Assembly: GCF_017355885.1 (NCBI RefSeq)
Contig: NZ_JAFEUU010000001.1
Span: 1-64,000, forward strand
From: Sabulicella rubraurantiaca
GTDB taxonomy: Bacteria; Pseudomonadota; Alphaproteobacteria; Acetobacterales; Acetobacteraceae
DNA length: 64,000 bases
Direction of reading: 5' to 3'
Positions within the stretch are counted from its first letter, which is position 1. Each line of letters starts with the position of its first letter. The position numbers and the translations under genes were made by a program. The notes beneath the pieces were generated by a model that ran no database searches, had not been told where the DNA came from, and saw nothing but the letters and a program-made list of their open reading frames with translations. Below are positions 44,277-53,105 of the stretch, in pieces.

Positions 44277-44956
44277 TGCAGCTTCCCTCCCTTTTCGGGG
44301 TTCTCCTCCTTGCTGGATGTGCGTCGCTCGGCCTTTCGAACGAGGAGCCGGACCAGGGGACCGCAGCGCGACTTCGCGTGGCCGAGGTGGCGGAGCGTTC
44401 GGGCCAGTCGGACATGGCGCTGTCACTCTATGGTGCGGCCGTTGCCGCAAGCCCTGGCGCGATTGAGCCTGTCCGCCGGCAGGCGGCGGCCCTGGCGCGG
44501 ACGGGCAGGCTTGCTGAGGCAGAGCGCGCGCTGAACGGCGCAATGGCGCGCCATCCCAACTCGCCCATGCTGCTCGGTGAGATGGCGCGGTTGCGCCTGC
44601 GCGCGGGCCGCTCGCAGGAGGCGTTGGTGCTGCTCGAGCGCGCCCTTGCCGCCACGCCACGTGACGCGCGGCTGGTTGGCGCGCGCGCCGTCGCCCTGGA
44701 CCTACTGGGTCGGTCGGATGAAGCCGCGGCGCAGCACGCCCTCGCTGCGTCGCTGGCGCCGCACGATGCGACCATCGCGAATAACCGCGCTGTTTCGCTT
44801 CTCCTGGCCGGCCAAGCACGGCCGGCCGTTGAGATCCTTTCTCCCTTCGCGGGGAGGGACGACCTGCCCGAGCGTGTTCAGGCCAATCTTTCCCTCGCGC
44901 GCCGCATGGAAGAGCGGCCGGGCACGGACCTCGCCGGCGCCATGGCCGGTGAGTGA
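44273..44956 (+). CDS. tadD: TPR lipoprotein TadD
   Basis: 227 residues from ATG 44273 (GGAGG 6 nt upstream; ATG 44276 is equally possible). The lipobox LLLAGCASL gives an acylated Cys at ~16. Several TPR-like helical repeats follow (GQSDMALSLYGAAVAASPGA; GRLAEAERALNGAM; GRSQEALVLLERALAATPRD). TadD acts as pilotin-like assembly factor. Last gene of the plus-strand arm; it converges with the CitE-like gene 51 bp on. Confidence 0.87.
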   Translation: MMQLPSLFGVLLLAGCASLGLSNEEPDQGTAARLRVAEVAERSGQSDMALSLYGAAVAASPGAIEPVRRQAAALARTGRLAEAERALNGAMARHPNSPMLLGEMARLRLRAGRSQEALVLLERALAATPRDARLVGARAVALDLLGRSDEAAAQHALAASLAPHDATIANNRAVSLLLAGQARPAVEILSPFAGRDDLPERVQANLSLARRMEERPGTDLAGAMAGE

Positions 44957-45007
44957 CGCGGGGCCAAAGGGCGAAGATTTCTGGCCTGAAGGGAAGGCGA
45001 CCCGGTC

Positions 45008-45826
45008 TCAGGCGCGACGCAGCAGGGCCTTGGCGCGCTCCACGATCGGACGGTCGATCATCTGACCTTCGAAGGTCACCGCGCCGCGGCCCTCGGCCAA
45101 GGCGGCATCGAAGGCCAGGACCATGCGCCGGGCGCGATCCAGTTCCTCCGCGCACGGGCCATACTCCTCGTTGATGACCGCGACTTGCGAGGGGTGAACG
45201 CAGGTGGCGCAGGCGAAGCCCAGGGCGCGGGACCGGCGCAGCATGGCGCGGTAGCCCTCCGGGTCCGAAAGACCGGCCACCGTTCCGATGAAGCCCAGCG
45301 GAAGGATGCCCGCCCCCCGCGCCGCGATGAGGCCCAAGCGCTTCGGCAGGTCCAGCGCGTCCGGCGTGGCCTCGGCGCCTAGGTCGGTGGCCAGATCCTC
45401 CCCGCCGATGCCGAGCGCCACGAGGGCGGGATGGGCGCGGGCAATGGCGTCGAGGTGGGGCAGGGCCTTCGCCTCCTCCACCAAAGCGATTAGTTTCATG
45501 CCCGGGTTCGCCAACTCGGCGAGGAGTTGGACGTGCTCGGGCCCCATCACCTTCGTCAGCACCAGCCCATCTGCTCCGGCCGCCACGGCAGCCTCGATAT
45601 CGGCCACGGCCATGGCGAGCGGCCGGTTGACCCGCACCAGAACGTCTCCTCCGGGTGGGCGAGCGCACGGCACGGCGCTCGCCAATGTGGACCGCGCTTC
45701 TTCCTTGCGGTCAGGCGCGATGCTGTCCTCGCAGTCGAGGATCACTGCATCCGCTCCGCGCTCCGCCGCCTTGGCGACGAAGCGCTCCTCCACCACGGGC
45801 ACGTAGAGCAAAGAACGCCAGGTCAC
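45008..45826 (-). CDS. HpcH/HpaI aldolase / citrate-lyase-beta-like enzyme
   Basis: 272 residues from GTG 45826. RSLLYVPVVEERFVAKAAER, then ADAVILDCEDSIAPDRKEEA with the Mg-binding Glu/Asp, VLVRVNRPLA, LTKVMGPEHVQLLAELANPG and ALGIGGEDLATDLG follow CitE-like proteins, which cleave or hydrolyse acyl-CoA or oxo-acid substrates such as malyl-CoA. The start overlaps the upstream deacetylase stop (GTGA). The substrate is open. Confidence 0.92.
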   Translation of the reverse strand: MTWRSLLYVPVVEERFVAKAAERGADAVILDCEDSIAPDRKEEARSTLASAVPCARPPGGDVLVRVNRPLAMAVADIEAAVAAGADGLVLTKVMGPEHVQLLAELANPGMKLIALVEEAKALPHLDAIARAHPALVALGIGGEDLATDLGAEATPDALDLPKRLGLIAARGAGILPLGFIGTVAGLSDPEGYRAMLRRSRALGFACATCVHPSQVAVINEEYGPCAEELDRARRMVLAFDAALAEGRGAVTFEGQMIDRPIVERAKALLRRA

Positions 45827-46707
45827 GTTGCGGGGTGTTCCTTCATCCAATGGGCGGCGATGTCGGCGCGGCGGCAGATCCAGATGCCTTCCTGCGCCTT
45901 CGCCCAATCGAGCAGCTTCGCAAGCCCGCTTGCCCGCCCAGCATGGCCGATGATGCGGTTGTGCAACCCTACAGAAAGGATGCGCCCGCCGGGTTCTGTC
46001 AGCATTAGCTCGCAGGCGTGGCGGATATAGGCGAAGAACTCCTCGCCCGTGGTGAGCGCCGCGCGCTGGAAGCGCACGTCGTTGTGCGTGAGCGTGTAGG
46101 GAATGACGAGGTGAGGCTTCCCCTTCACCGTGCGCCAATAGGGCAATTCATCATCATAGGCATCGCAATCGTATAGGTAGCCGGCCTCGGCCAGGAAGCG
46201 CCGCGTGTTCTCGGATGCGGCGTAGCGCGTGTACCACCCTTTCGGCCGTGCGCCGGTCAGGCGCTCGATGATCGCGGTAGCCTCGGCGATACGTGCGCGC
46301 TCCTTCGCCTCCTCCATCCCGGCGTGCATTTCCCAGCGTAGCCCGTGGCCGCAAATATCCCAGCCTGCCTCGACCATCGCCGCGGCGGCATCAGGCGTGC
46401 GTTCCAGGGCACGCGCCACGGCGAAGACGGTGCAGGGCAGGGCCCGGTCGGTCAACAGGCGGTGGATGCGCCAGAACCCGACACGCGAGCCAAACTGGAA
46501 CATGCTTTCCGCCGCCAAGTCGCGGCCCTTCACCGGGGCGGTGCTGCCCTCGGTGAGCGCCGTCTCCGATCGCGGGTCACCATCGGGGAGACTCTCCTCG
46601 CCACCCTCCTCATGGTTCAGGACGAAATTCAGTGCGATGCGCGCGCCGTTGGGCCAGTGCGGGTCGGGTGGCGTTCTTCCGTAGCCAGTGAAGTCCCGGT
46701 CGGTCAT
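45823..46707 (-). CDS. Polysaccharide-deacetylase-fold amidohydrolase (PuuE-like)
   Basis: 294 residues. The start DFTGYGRTPPDPHWPNGARI, NHEEGGEESLPDGD and AAESMFQFGSRVGFWRIHRL closely follow the metal-independent allantoinase PuuE family. WDICGHGLRWEMHAG carries the His of the NodB fold and LHNRIIGHAGRA lies near the C-terminus. PuuE opens allantoin to allantoate in purine breakdown, but no uricase, HIUase or OHCU decarboxylase is in the window. It overlaps genes on both sides by 4 bp. Confidence 0.88.
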   Translation of the reverse strand: MTDRDFTGYGRTPPDPHWPNGARIALNFVLNHEEGGEESLPDGDPRSETALTEGSTAPVKGRDLAAESMFQFGSRVGFWRIHRLLTDRALPCTVFAVARALERTPDAAAAMVEAGWDICGHGLRWEMHAGMEEAKERARIAEATAIIERLTGARPKGWYTRYAASENTRRFLAEAGYLYDCDAYDDELPYWRTVKGKPHLVIPYTLTHNDVRFQRAALTTGEEFFAYIRHACELMLTEPGGRILSVGLHNRIIGHAGRASGLAKLLDWAKAQEGIWICRRADIAAHWMKEHPAT

Positions 46708-47591
46708 GGCACCAATCCATCGGGCAGCGTCGCCACGTAATCCGCAAGTTCACCCGGCCGTGCGGCCCACAGCCTGTCACGTTGCTCCAGGATGCGGCGC
46801 ATCGCCTCGCGGAAGGGGCGCAGCCGGTGCGGCTGGCCGAGAATGAACGGGTGCAGGACGATGGAACAGACCAGCGGGCGCTTCTCGCTCTGATCCAGGA
46901 GTTCGAGGAACTGGTCCTCCACCATCTCCGCGAATTCACGTCCCGAGTGGTGGCGGGCGATCAGAGCCGGACTGTCGTTGATCTCGACGGAGTAGGGTAC
47001 GGAAAGCAGCCGCCCGGCGCGCGTTTCCATCCAGAAGGGCTGGTCGTCCGCTGGCCAGTCCATCACGTAGGTGAACCCCGCCTCGCGCAGCAGGTCAGGC
47101 GTGTGAGCGGATTGCGCGATATACGGTCCAAGCCAGCCGCGCGGCGCGACGCCGGCGTGTTGCGCGAGGATGTCGCGGCTTTCCTCAATGAGGCGCCGCT
47201 CATCCTCCTCCCACAGCCCGTCCTGGCGCTCGCTGTTGGTGCGGCCATGGCCGATGAACTCGTCGCCGCGTGCGCGCAGGGCGGGGGCGATCTCCGGACA
47301 GGCCTGCAACGCCGCGCTGTTGACGTTGTGCGCGGCGGGGATGCCCAGCTCGTCCAGCAGGTCGAGCAGGTTCCACAGGCCAACCCGATTGCCGTAGTCG
47401 CGCCAAGCATAAGGACGCTGGTTCTGCACCGCGTTCAGCCCGGTGGAATCCGACCCCAGTCCGGCACGGAAGGCGAAGTGCTCGATGTTGTTGACGACGA
47501 GCAGGGCCAGCCGCTTCCCGCCCGGCCAGTCATAGACTGGCCGGGTCGGGATGGCGGAAGGGGAATACCGGCGGTGGGCCGGCAGCCTCAC
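46704..47591 (-). CDS. Second polysaccharide-deacetylase-fold hydrolase
   Basis: 295 residues from GTG 47591, placed 1 bp after the thiolase stop. WPGGKRLALLVVNNIEHFAF, RVGLWNLLDLLDELGIPAAH, DEFIGHGRTNSERQDGL and WLGPYIAQSAHTPDLLREAG fit the NodB/PuuE fold, but it is distinct from its neighbour: the EEGGEES stretch is replaced by VVNNIEHFAF. It could be a paralogue with another amide substrate or the partner of a hetero-oligomer. Confidence 0.85.
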   Translation of the reverse strand: MRLPAHRRYSPSAIPTRPVYDWPGGKRLALLVVNNIEHFAFRAGLGSDSTGLNAVQNQRPYAWRDYGNRVGLWNLLDLLDELGIPAAHNVNSAALQACPEIAPALRARGDEFIGHGRTNSERQDGLWEEDERRLIEESRDILAQHAGVAPRGWLGPYIAQSAHTPDLLREAGFTYVMDWPADDQPFWMETRAGRLLSVPYSVEINDSPALIARHHSGREFAEMVEDQFLELLDQSEKRPLVCSIVLHPFILGQPHRLRPFREAMRRILEQRDRLWAARPGELADYVATLPDGLVP

Positions 47592-47592
47592 T

Positions 47593-48768
47593 TCACGGAC
47601 GCTCGAGGCACATGGCGACGCCCATGCCGCCGCCGATGCAGAGCGTGGCGAGGCCCTTTTTGACACCGCGCCGCTGCATCTCATAAAGGAGCGTCGTCAG
47701 CACGCGGGCGCCCGAGGCGCCGATCGGATGGCCGAGCGCGATGGCGCCGCCATTCACGTTTACCTTGCCCGTATCCCAGCCAAGGTCCTTGTTCACCGCG
47801 CAGGCCTGCGCGGCGAAGGCCTCGTTCGCCTCGATCAGGTCGAGGTCGCCGATGCTCCACCCCGCCTTCTCCAGTGCGCGGCGGCTGGCCGGGATCGGCC
47901 CCGTGCCCATGATGGCCGGGTCCACGCCCGCCGTCGCCCAGGACACGATGCGCGCCATCGGCGTGATGCCGCGGCGCTTCGCTTCCTCCGCGCTCATCAC
48001 CACGGCGGCGGCGGCGCCGTCATTGATGCCGGAGGCGTTGCCGGCCGTCACCGTGCCCTCCTTGCTGAAGGCCGGGCGCAGCTTGGCCAGGATCTCCATG
48101 CTCGTTTCGGGCTTCGGATACTCGTCCGTATCGACCACGACGTCGCCCTTTCGGCCCTTCACCGTGACGGGGGCGATCTCGTCCTTGAAGCGGCCGGCCT
48201 TCATGGCCTCGCCGGCCTTGCGCTGGCTGGCCTGGGCGAACTCGTCCTGCTCCTGCCGGGTCAGCTGGTACTTCTGCGCCACGTTCTCGGCGGTGTTGCC
48301 CATGTGGTAGCCGTGGAAGGCGTCCCACAGCCCGTCCTTCAGCATGGTGTCCACCAGTTCCAGCCCGCCCATCTTCTGGCCGGAGCGGAGATTGGCGGCG
48401 TGCGGCGCCTGGGACATGCTTTCCTGCCCGCCGGCGACCACCACGGTGGCGTCGCCCGTGGCGATCTGCTGCGCCGCCAGGGCCACGGCACGGAGGCCGG
48501 AGCCGCAAAGCTGGTTGATACCGAAGGCGGTCCGCTCCGCGGGGATCCCCGCCGCCATGGCGGCCTGGCGCGCCGGGTTCTGCCCGGCCGCAGCCGTGAG
48601 GATCTGCCCCATGATCACCTCGTCCACCTCACCGGGGGCGACGCCCGCGCGGCTCAGCGCGGCCTCGATGGCGATCTTGCCCAGCGTGTGGGCTGGGACA
48701 TTGGCGAAGGCCCCACTGAACGCCCCGACCGGGGTGCGGGCGATGGAGGCGATGACGATCTCTTGCAT
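47593..48768 (-). CDS. Acetyl-CoA C-acetyltransferase (thiolase)
   Basis: 391 residues. Nucleophile Cys88 in [10 protein letters not shown], His in [20 protein letters not shown] and second catalytic Cys in TLCIGGGMG. It condenses two acetyl-CoA to acetoacetyl-CoA, the first step of PHB synthesis, or runs in reverse. The site just downstream of the PHA synthase gene suggests the PhaA role, although no acetoacetyl-CoA reductase (phaB) is present. It heads a tightly packed run with the two deacetylases and the CitE-like gene. Confidence 0.95.
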   Translation of the reverse strand: MQEIVIASIARTPVGAFSGAFANVPAHTLGKIAIEAALSRAGVAPGEVDEVIMGQILTAAAGQNPARQAAMAAGIPAERTAFGINQLCGSGLRAVALAAQQIATGDATVVVAGGQESMSQAPHAANLRSGQKMGGLELVDTMLKDGLWDAFHGYHMGNTAENVAQKYQLTRQEQDEFAQASQRKAGEAMKAGRFKDEIAPVTVKGRKGDVVVDTDEYPKPETSMEILAKLRPAFSKEGTVTAGNASGINDGAAAAVVMSAEEAKRRGITPMARIVSWATAGVDPAIMGTGPIPASRRALEKAGWSIGDLDLIEANEAFAAQACAVNKDLGWDTGKVNVNGGAIALGHPIGASGARVLTTLLYEMQRRGVKKGLATLCIGGGMGVAMCLERP

Positions 48769-48806
48769 GGGCTGGCTTCCCTTTTCGACCGTATCCTTGC
48801 GCGGCG

Positions 48807-49940
48807 TCAGGCGTCGCGCAACCATTCCAGCAGTGGCCGCCACAAGGCGCGCTCGGCCCCTTCACCCGCCACCATGCCAATATGGCCAGCCGCCGCATCC
48901 AGCACATGGGGCGCCGGAAGCGCCGCCGCCAGGGCACGGGCTGAGGTCGGGAGCACGATGCGGTCGCGCGAAGGGATGGCGACAAAAGCGGGGCCGCGCC
49001 ATTCCTCCGGCCGCACCTTCCAGCCCGCGACGCGCCATTCCCCGCGTCCCGGCAGGTTCGCGCCATACCAATCCGCCAAGCACTCGCGTGCCACGGGGGC
49101 GGCGAGGGGTATGCCGTCATTCAGCCAATCCTCCAGCACCACGAAGCGCCGGGCCCGCGCGCCCGCCATGTCCAGCCGTCCGAAGGCCCGGTACTTGCGC
49201 GCCAGGCCGAAGGGGTCGAGCAGGGCAAAGAGGGACTGGATCGTATCCACGGGCAGCGCGCCCATTGGCGACATCATCGCCTCCAGCCCCGGAAGGAGGC
49301 GCGCAAGGCCGGGCGCCTCGGGATCGGCGTGGAAATTCCATGGCGTGGCCAGCAGGGCGAGGCCCGACACGCGTTCTGGCCGCCGCAGCGCCGCGGCCAG
49401 GGCGAGCAGACCGCCCATGCAGTAGCCCAGCAGCACCATCTCCCCCGGGACAGCGGCCATCGCCCGCTCCAGCCGCCCGGCGATGAGGTCGGTGAGGGTC
49501 ATGCTCCGCTCCTCCGCCTCCGGCCAGCCCCAGTCGAGCAGGAGGGGCCGCAGCCCCTGGGCGGCCAGGAAGCGCACCAGAGACGCGCCTTCGTCCAGGT
49601 CCAGCACCTGCGCGCGGTTCACCAGGGAGGGAACGAACAGGATGGGCCGCCCACCCTCGGGCCGGTAATCCAGGAGCCGCGACGCGCCCTCCCGCCAAAG
49701 AACAGGCGGATCCTCCAGGGTGCGCCGGTGCGGGTGGCGGCGATACAGCGCGATGCCGCGTATCAGGGCGGCATCCTCGCGCATGAGGCGGCGCAGCACG
49801 GCGCTGCGAAAGGTCTCAGCCCCGACGCCGTTTTCCGCCAGTCGGGCCGCGATCCGTGCCGCTTCCGCCTGTGCCGTTTTCGATCTCGGAAAGCCGCCGT
49901 TCCAGCTCGGCAATACGCTGGCGGAGGGCGGCGGGGCCAT
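48807..49940 (-). CDS. PhaC-like poly(3-hydroxyalkanoate) synthase
   Basis: 377 residues from ATG 49940; the start is uncertain, with others at 49799 and 49784. The alpha/beta-hydrolase core has GYCMGG at about 172-177 with Cys174 as nucleophile (the GxCxGG lipase-like box that separates PHA synthases from Ser hydrolases), [12 protein letters not shown], and the late His in [26 protein letters not shown] is typical of PhaC. Small size and a PhaE-like partner suggest a class III/IV-like two-subunit enzyme. The chosen start overlaps the upstream gene by 125 bp. Confidence 0.85.
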   Translation of the reverse strand: MAPPPSASVLPSWNGGFPRSKTAQAEAARIAARLAENGVGAETFRSAVLRRLMREDAALIRGIALYRRHPHRRTLEDPPVLWREGASRLLDYRPEGGRPILFVPSLVNRAQVLDLDEGASLVRFLAAQGLRPLLLDWGWPEAEERSMTLTDLIAGRLERAMAAVPGEMVLLGYCMGGLLALAAALRRPERVSGLALLATPWNFHADPEAPGLARLLPGLEAMMSPMGALPVDTIQSLFALLDPFGLARKYRAFGRLDMAGARARRFVVLEDWLNDGIPLAAPVARECLADWYGANLPGRGEWRVAGWKVRPEEWRGPAFVAIPSRDRIVLPTSARALAAALPAPHVLDAAAGHIGMVAGEGAERALWRPLLEWLRDA

Positions 49941-50205
49941 CGCCGCCATCCCCCGCGCCGCGCCCAGCATCAGGTGGAGGGGCAGGGGGCGCGGGCCGCG
50001 GCGCGGGATGGGGAGAGTGCTCACGGGCCCAGCGCACCAGCGCCGCCGCACCCGCAGCCTGGGCGCGCCAGAAGGCGGCCAGCAGCGCCATCCCCGCCGA
50101 CCAGGCCTCGGCAGCTTCTCGGTCGCGCGCGGCAGACGCCACCTCGGATTCCCAAAGCGCGATCCAATCCGCGGCCAGCCGCTCGAGTTCCTCGGGGTCG
50201 TTCAT
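49816..50205 (-). CDS. Small helical PhaE/phasin-like protein
   Basis: 129 residues from ATG 50205. NDPEELERLAADWIALWESE, then AWSAGMALLAAFWRAQAAGA, a Pro-rich linker and a C-terminal coiled coil ([20 protein letters not shown]). PhaE partners of class III synthases share a C-terminal coiled coil with an ELERR-type motif. It lies directly before the synthase gene and divergent from phaR, which supports a PHA role. No catalytic motif. The name is inferred from position and shape. Confidence 0.58.
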   Translation of the reverse strand: MNDPEELERLAADWIALWESEVASAARDREAAEAWSAGMALLAAFWRAQAAGAAALVRWAREHSPHPAPRPAPPAPPPDAGRGAGDGGDGPAALRQRIAELERRLSEIENGTGGSGTDRGPTGGKRRRG

Positions 50206-50317
50206 CCGGTTCCAGGACCAAGGGCATTGATGGCCTCTATAACCGAAGGGCTTCCCGTCGCCCATGCCGATGGTGCTACGCTGCACAGCAACGAATCCAC
50301 AGGGGGCTGGGAATACG

Positions 50318-50863
50318 ATGGCAGAAGCCGCACTGAAGACCACGCAATCGACGCCGCCGGTGGTGATCAAGAAATACGCCAATCGCAGGCTCTACAACAC
50401 CGAGAGCTCCTCCTACGTGACGCTGGAGGATTTGGCGAAGATGGTTCGCGACGGGCGGGAGTTCGTCGTCTACGACGCCAAGTCCGGCGAGGACATCACG
50501 CGGTCCGTTCTTACCCAGATCATCGTGGAGGAGGAGGCGAAGGGCGGGCAGCTTCTGCCGGAAAGCTTCCTTCGGTCGCTGATCGGCTTCTATGGCGGCT
50601 CCATGCAGCAGATCGTCCCCCGCTACCTAGAGGCGACGATGCAAGGCTTCGCCCGCCAGCACGAGGAGATGCGCCGCAACATGGCGAGTGCGCTGAAACC
50701 CTTCACCTTCGAGGAGATGGGTCGGCAGAACCTCGCGATGATGGAGCGGGCCATGAGTCTGTTCAGCCCCTTCCCGCGCCCCAATGAACTGGAGCAACTC
50801 CGCGCGGAAAATGAGCGCCTGAAGGCCGAGATTGCCGCGCTGAAGGAGCGCAAGCCGGGCTGA
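50318..50863 (+). CDS. phaR: Polyhydroxyalkanoate synthesis repressor PhaR
   Basis: 181 residues from ATG 50318. The N-terminal PHB/PHA accumulation DNA-binding domain is clear (VIKKYANRRLYNTESSSYVT, LEDLAKMVRDGREFVVYDAK), followed by a PHB-binding domain (LPESFLRSLIGFYGGSMQQI) and a C-terminal coiled coil (NELEQLRAENERLKAEIAAL). It represses phasin and PHA genes until polymer is present. TGCTACGCTGCACAGCA at 50274-50290 in the divergent promoter is a candidate TGC/GCA-type operator, unproven. Confidence 0.96.
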   Translation: MAEAALKTTQSTPPVVIKKYANRRLYNTESSSYVTLEDLAKMVRDGREFVVYDAKSGEDITRSVLTQIIVEEEAKGGQLLPESFLRSLIGFYGGSMQQIVPRYLEATMQGFARQHEEMRRNMASALKPFTFEEMGRQNLAMMERAMSLFSPFPRPNELEQLRAENERLKAEIAALKERKPG

Positions 50864-50865
50864 AG

Positions 50866-50882
50866 CCCGCCTTTAGGCGGGT
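50866..50882 (+). terminator. Hairpin after phaR
   Basis: CCCGCC (50866-50871) pairs with GGCGGG (50876-50881) over a TTTA loop, 2 bp after the phaR stop codon, followed by TGTTG. A short but well-placed intrinsic terminator. Confidence 0.55.
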
Positions 50883-50893
50883 GTTGCGCCGCC

Positions 50894-51248
50894 ATGCCCG
50901 CGACCGCCGAGAAGACCGACCCTGCCCTCTGGAAGCGCATCATCGCGCGTCAAACGCGGCGCGAAGGGTGGTGGAGCCGGCGAATGGTCGGCCCGGAAAG
51001 CCCAGCTTGCCACCGCTGAATAAAAGAAGGCTGGCGGCGGCTATGCCGGCCGTAAGAGCAAGGACAACCACCTCAGCCCGTGGACGAAGGAAGAGTCGGG
51101 CACCGAGTCGGGCCGCCGCTCAGAGGATACGGGCGAACGATACCTGCCCCAAAATGCGCGGGGGTGTTGTCGGAGAAGGAGTACGCCGCCATCGCGCGCA
51201 AGACGGCCCGGCGCGAAGGGCACCTCCTGTCCGGAAGGCCTCTCCCGA
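50894..51248 (+). pseudogene. DUF5872-type protein, broken by frameshifts and a stop
   Basis: ATG 50894 opens MPATAEKTDPALWKRI. After a frameshift near 50965 the reading continues GGAGEWSARKAQLATAE, hits TAA, then KKAGGGYAGRKSKDNHLSPW, TKEESGTESGRRSEDTGERY and LPQ. A later shift gives LSEKEYAAIARKTARREG. This is the layout of DUF5872 proteins ('EKTDPaLWe.vk.evt..gkGG.pGqWSARKAQlA...YK..GGGY.g.ks.dN.L..WT.eeW.t.....GERYLP..a...Ls..EYa.t..kK'). The function of the family is unknown. Several lesions make it dead here. Confidence 0.7.
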
Positions 51249-51252
51249 CGCA

Positions 51253-51567
51253 ATGGTGCAGGAGTTCCGCGAGGCCGTGAGCATGGGCCGCTCGACCCTG
51301 GAGCGCTGGCCCACGACCAAGCGGTCGATGGAGGTCGGGCAGAAGCGCAACGGTGGCGAGTCAGTGGTCCATGCCTCCAGGCGCCGGGTCGCCACGATCC
51401 TCGCGAAGGGGCGCTCGGCCGAGTACACGAAGGAGGAGCGGGCGCATATGCGGAAGGTCGTGAGATATGTGTGCCGCCACCTCGCCCAGCGCCCGAAGGG
51501 CGACATGCGCGATACGGATTGGCGCGCCTCGCTTCGCAATCGGGGCCACGATCCGCCGAAGGGTTGA
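51253..51567 (+). CDS. DUF3140-type protein
   Basis: 104 residues from ATG 51253. FREAVSMGRSTLERWPTTKR, then GESVVHASRRRVATILAKGR, YTKEERAHMRKVVRYVCRHL and AQRPKGDMRDTDWRASLRNR with the terminal GHDP match the DUF3140 pattern (helical, with a conserved 'GxS.GH.SGRRIv.iL.k......d..HMrKV..YV.RHlaQRP.GD....rWRySLmNWGHDP'). In other genomes this family often sits with DUF5872, as here with the wrecked copy. No clear ribosome site, so it may be a fading remnant. Converges with the MFS gene. Confidence 0.72.
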   Translation: MVQEFREAVSMGRSTLERWPTTKRSMEVGQKRNGGESVVHASRRRVATILAKGRSAEYTKEERAHMRKVVRYVCRHLAQRPKGDMRDTDWRASLRNRGHDPPKG

Positions 51568-51574
51568 CGCTTTC

Positions 51575-52744
51575 CTAGATCGGGACAGGCGCGGCGCGCA
51601 CCGCCCTGGCGAGGGCGACGCAGCCGCCCAGCCCCACAAGCGCGATCAGCGCTGGGAGGCCCCAGCCCGGCAGGGCCTCCAGCGCGCCTCCCGCCAAGGG
51701 CGCCCCGAGAGCGCCGCCCAGCAGATAGGCCGTGTTGAGTCCCGCCATGCCGAGCGCCCGCGCCGGCCCGGCGAAGCGCTGCACCGCGCGCACCATGCCG
51801 AGTGTATAGATTGCCCCGGCCGCGCCGCCCCATGCGGCCAGCACCGGCCAGACCGGCAGAGCTGGCGCCAGGACCGGCCAAAGCAGCGAGGCCAATGCCA
51901 CCACCAGCCCGCAGAGCAGCAGCGCCCGATCCGTTCCCCAACGATCCGCCATCATGCCCAGGGGAAACTGTGCCAGCACATTGCCGAAGCCCGAGGCGAC
52001 GACGATCGCCGCTGCCGCGCCTGCGGCCATGCCCAGAGCAAGACCCTGCACGGGGAACACGGCGCCGGCCGCTGCCTCCAGCGCGCCGCAAAGGGCCGCG
52101 GCACCAGCGGGTGCCGCCATCACGAAGGCCACGGGCCGAAGCCGCGTCAGGGACAGGCGCATCCGTGTTGGCACCGTCCCAGCCGGGTCACGCAGCGCCG
52201 CGCCTAACACCAGCCCCAGCAGCAGGATTCCGGCCGAGGCCCAGAAGGCCTGCGGCACCACCCCTGTTAGCAGCAGGATGGCCGGACCGCCGCCGATCGC
52301 AGCGGAAACGAAGGTCTGATACAGGCCCAACGACGCGCCCTCGCGCCCCTCCGGCGCCATGGCGGCGGCGATCGCGTCCGCAGTCGTCCAGGCGAGGCAC
52401 GACCCGACCCCCAGCATTCCTCCGAAGACGAACCAGAGCGGCAGAGACGGGTCCGCCCCCAGCCCGGCCAGAGCCAACGACGCCAGCCCTGCCGCGATGC
52501 GATGCAGGGCAAAGGCCCCACCCAGCCGCGCCGCCAGCCAGGGTGTCATCGGCGCCGCCAGGAGCGCCGCACCCCACACCACGGAGGCGTAGAGGCCGAT
52601 CACCGCTGCCTCGACGCCACGCTGCGCCAGCAACACGGAGGCGAGGGGCGTCGCCATCCAGACCCCGGCAAAGGCGCAAGTCGCCGCGCCCACGAACAGG
52701 GCGAAGGAGGCCGTGTGCGGCTTCGCATGAGTGGCGATAGACAT
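51575..52744 (-). CDS. MFS transporter
   Basis: 389 residues with about 12 hydrophobic segments. The loop after helix 2 reads AAPMTPWLAARLGGAFALHR and the matching loop of the second half is FPLGMMADRWGTDRALLLCG, which fits the MFS G-x-x-x-D-R motif. CLAWTTADAIAAAMAPEGRE resembles the YcaD/MFS_1 group of small-molecule exporters. Substrate unknown. A 6-bp inverted repeat lies 17-33 bp before its start codon. Confidence 0.9.
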   Translation of the reverse strand: MSIATHAKPHTASFALFVGAATCAFAGVWMATPLASVLLAQRGVEAAVIGLYASVVWGAALLAAPMTPWLAARLGGAFALHRIAAGLASLALAGLGADPSLPLWFVFGGMLGVGSCLAWTTADAIAAAMAPEGREGASLGLYQTFVSAAIGGGPAILLLTGVVPQAFWASAGILLLGLVLGAALRDPAGTVPTRMRLSLTRLRPVAFVMAAPAGAAALCGALEAAAGAVFPVQGLALGMAAGAAAAIVVASGFGNVLAQFPLGMMADRWGTDRALLLCGLVVALASLLWPVLAPALPVWPVLAAWGGAAGAIYTLGMVRAVQRFAGPARALGMAGLNTAYLLGGALGAPLAGGALEALPGWGLPALIALVGLGGCVALARAVRAAPVPI

Positions 52745-53105
52745 GGGACTCCCAGGGGCGTGACCCCAGCTGGGTCATGAGGCGGAATGTGACTGCCGGT
52801 ACTGGGCAAGTCAAAGCGGCGCGCCTCGTCCCGCATGGCAGCATTGCGGAGCCACCCGCGACAGGGGAGCCGGGGATCCCTCTTAAAGGTGAAAGGCCGC
52901 GGATTCATGTCGTTCGCGGCATCCCACATATGGATCAGCGCGATGCGCAGACGCCCGTTGGGTGCCCTTCCCTAAACTTCAAGCCTCTTGCGCGCTGCAC
53001 CATGCGTGGTCTTCATTCATCCTGACCGGCTTCCACGCGTTCCCAGCCTGCGGGCGGGTGCGCCATTGCCCCTCCTCCGGTTCGCATGAAGGCATCCCCC
53101 CGGTG
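52745..53105. other. Intergenic region between the MFS gene and the RND pump
   Basis: 361 bp holding the divergent promoters of the MFS gene (-) and the acrA-like gene (+). No gene or RNA recognised. The only structure seen is the palindrome at 52761-52777. No regulator gene of the TetR or MarR type is adjacent, unlike many efflux loci. Confidence 0.4.
52761..52777 (-). promoter_or_regulatory. Palindrome before the MFS gene
   Basis: TGACCC (52761-52766) and GGGTCA (52772-52777) are perfect inverted arms over CAGCT. The position 17-33 bp upstream of the start codon could be an operator or 5'-leader hairpin. No regulator is known. Confidence 0.35.
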
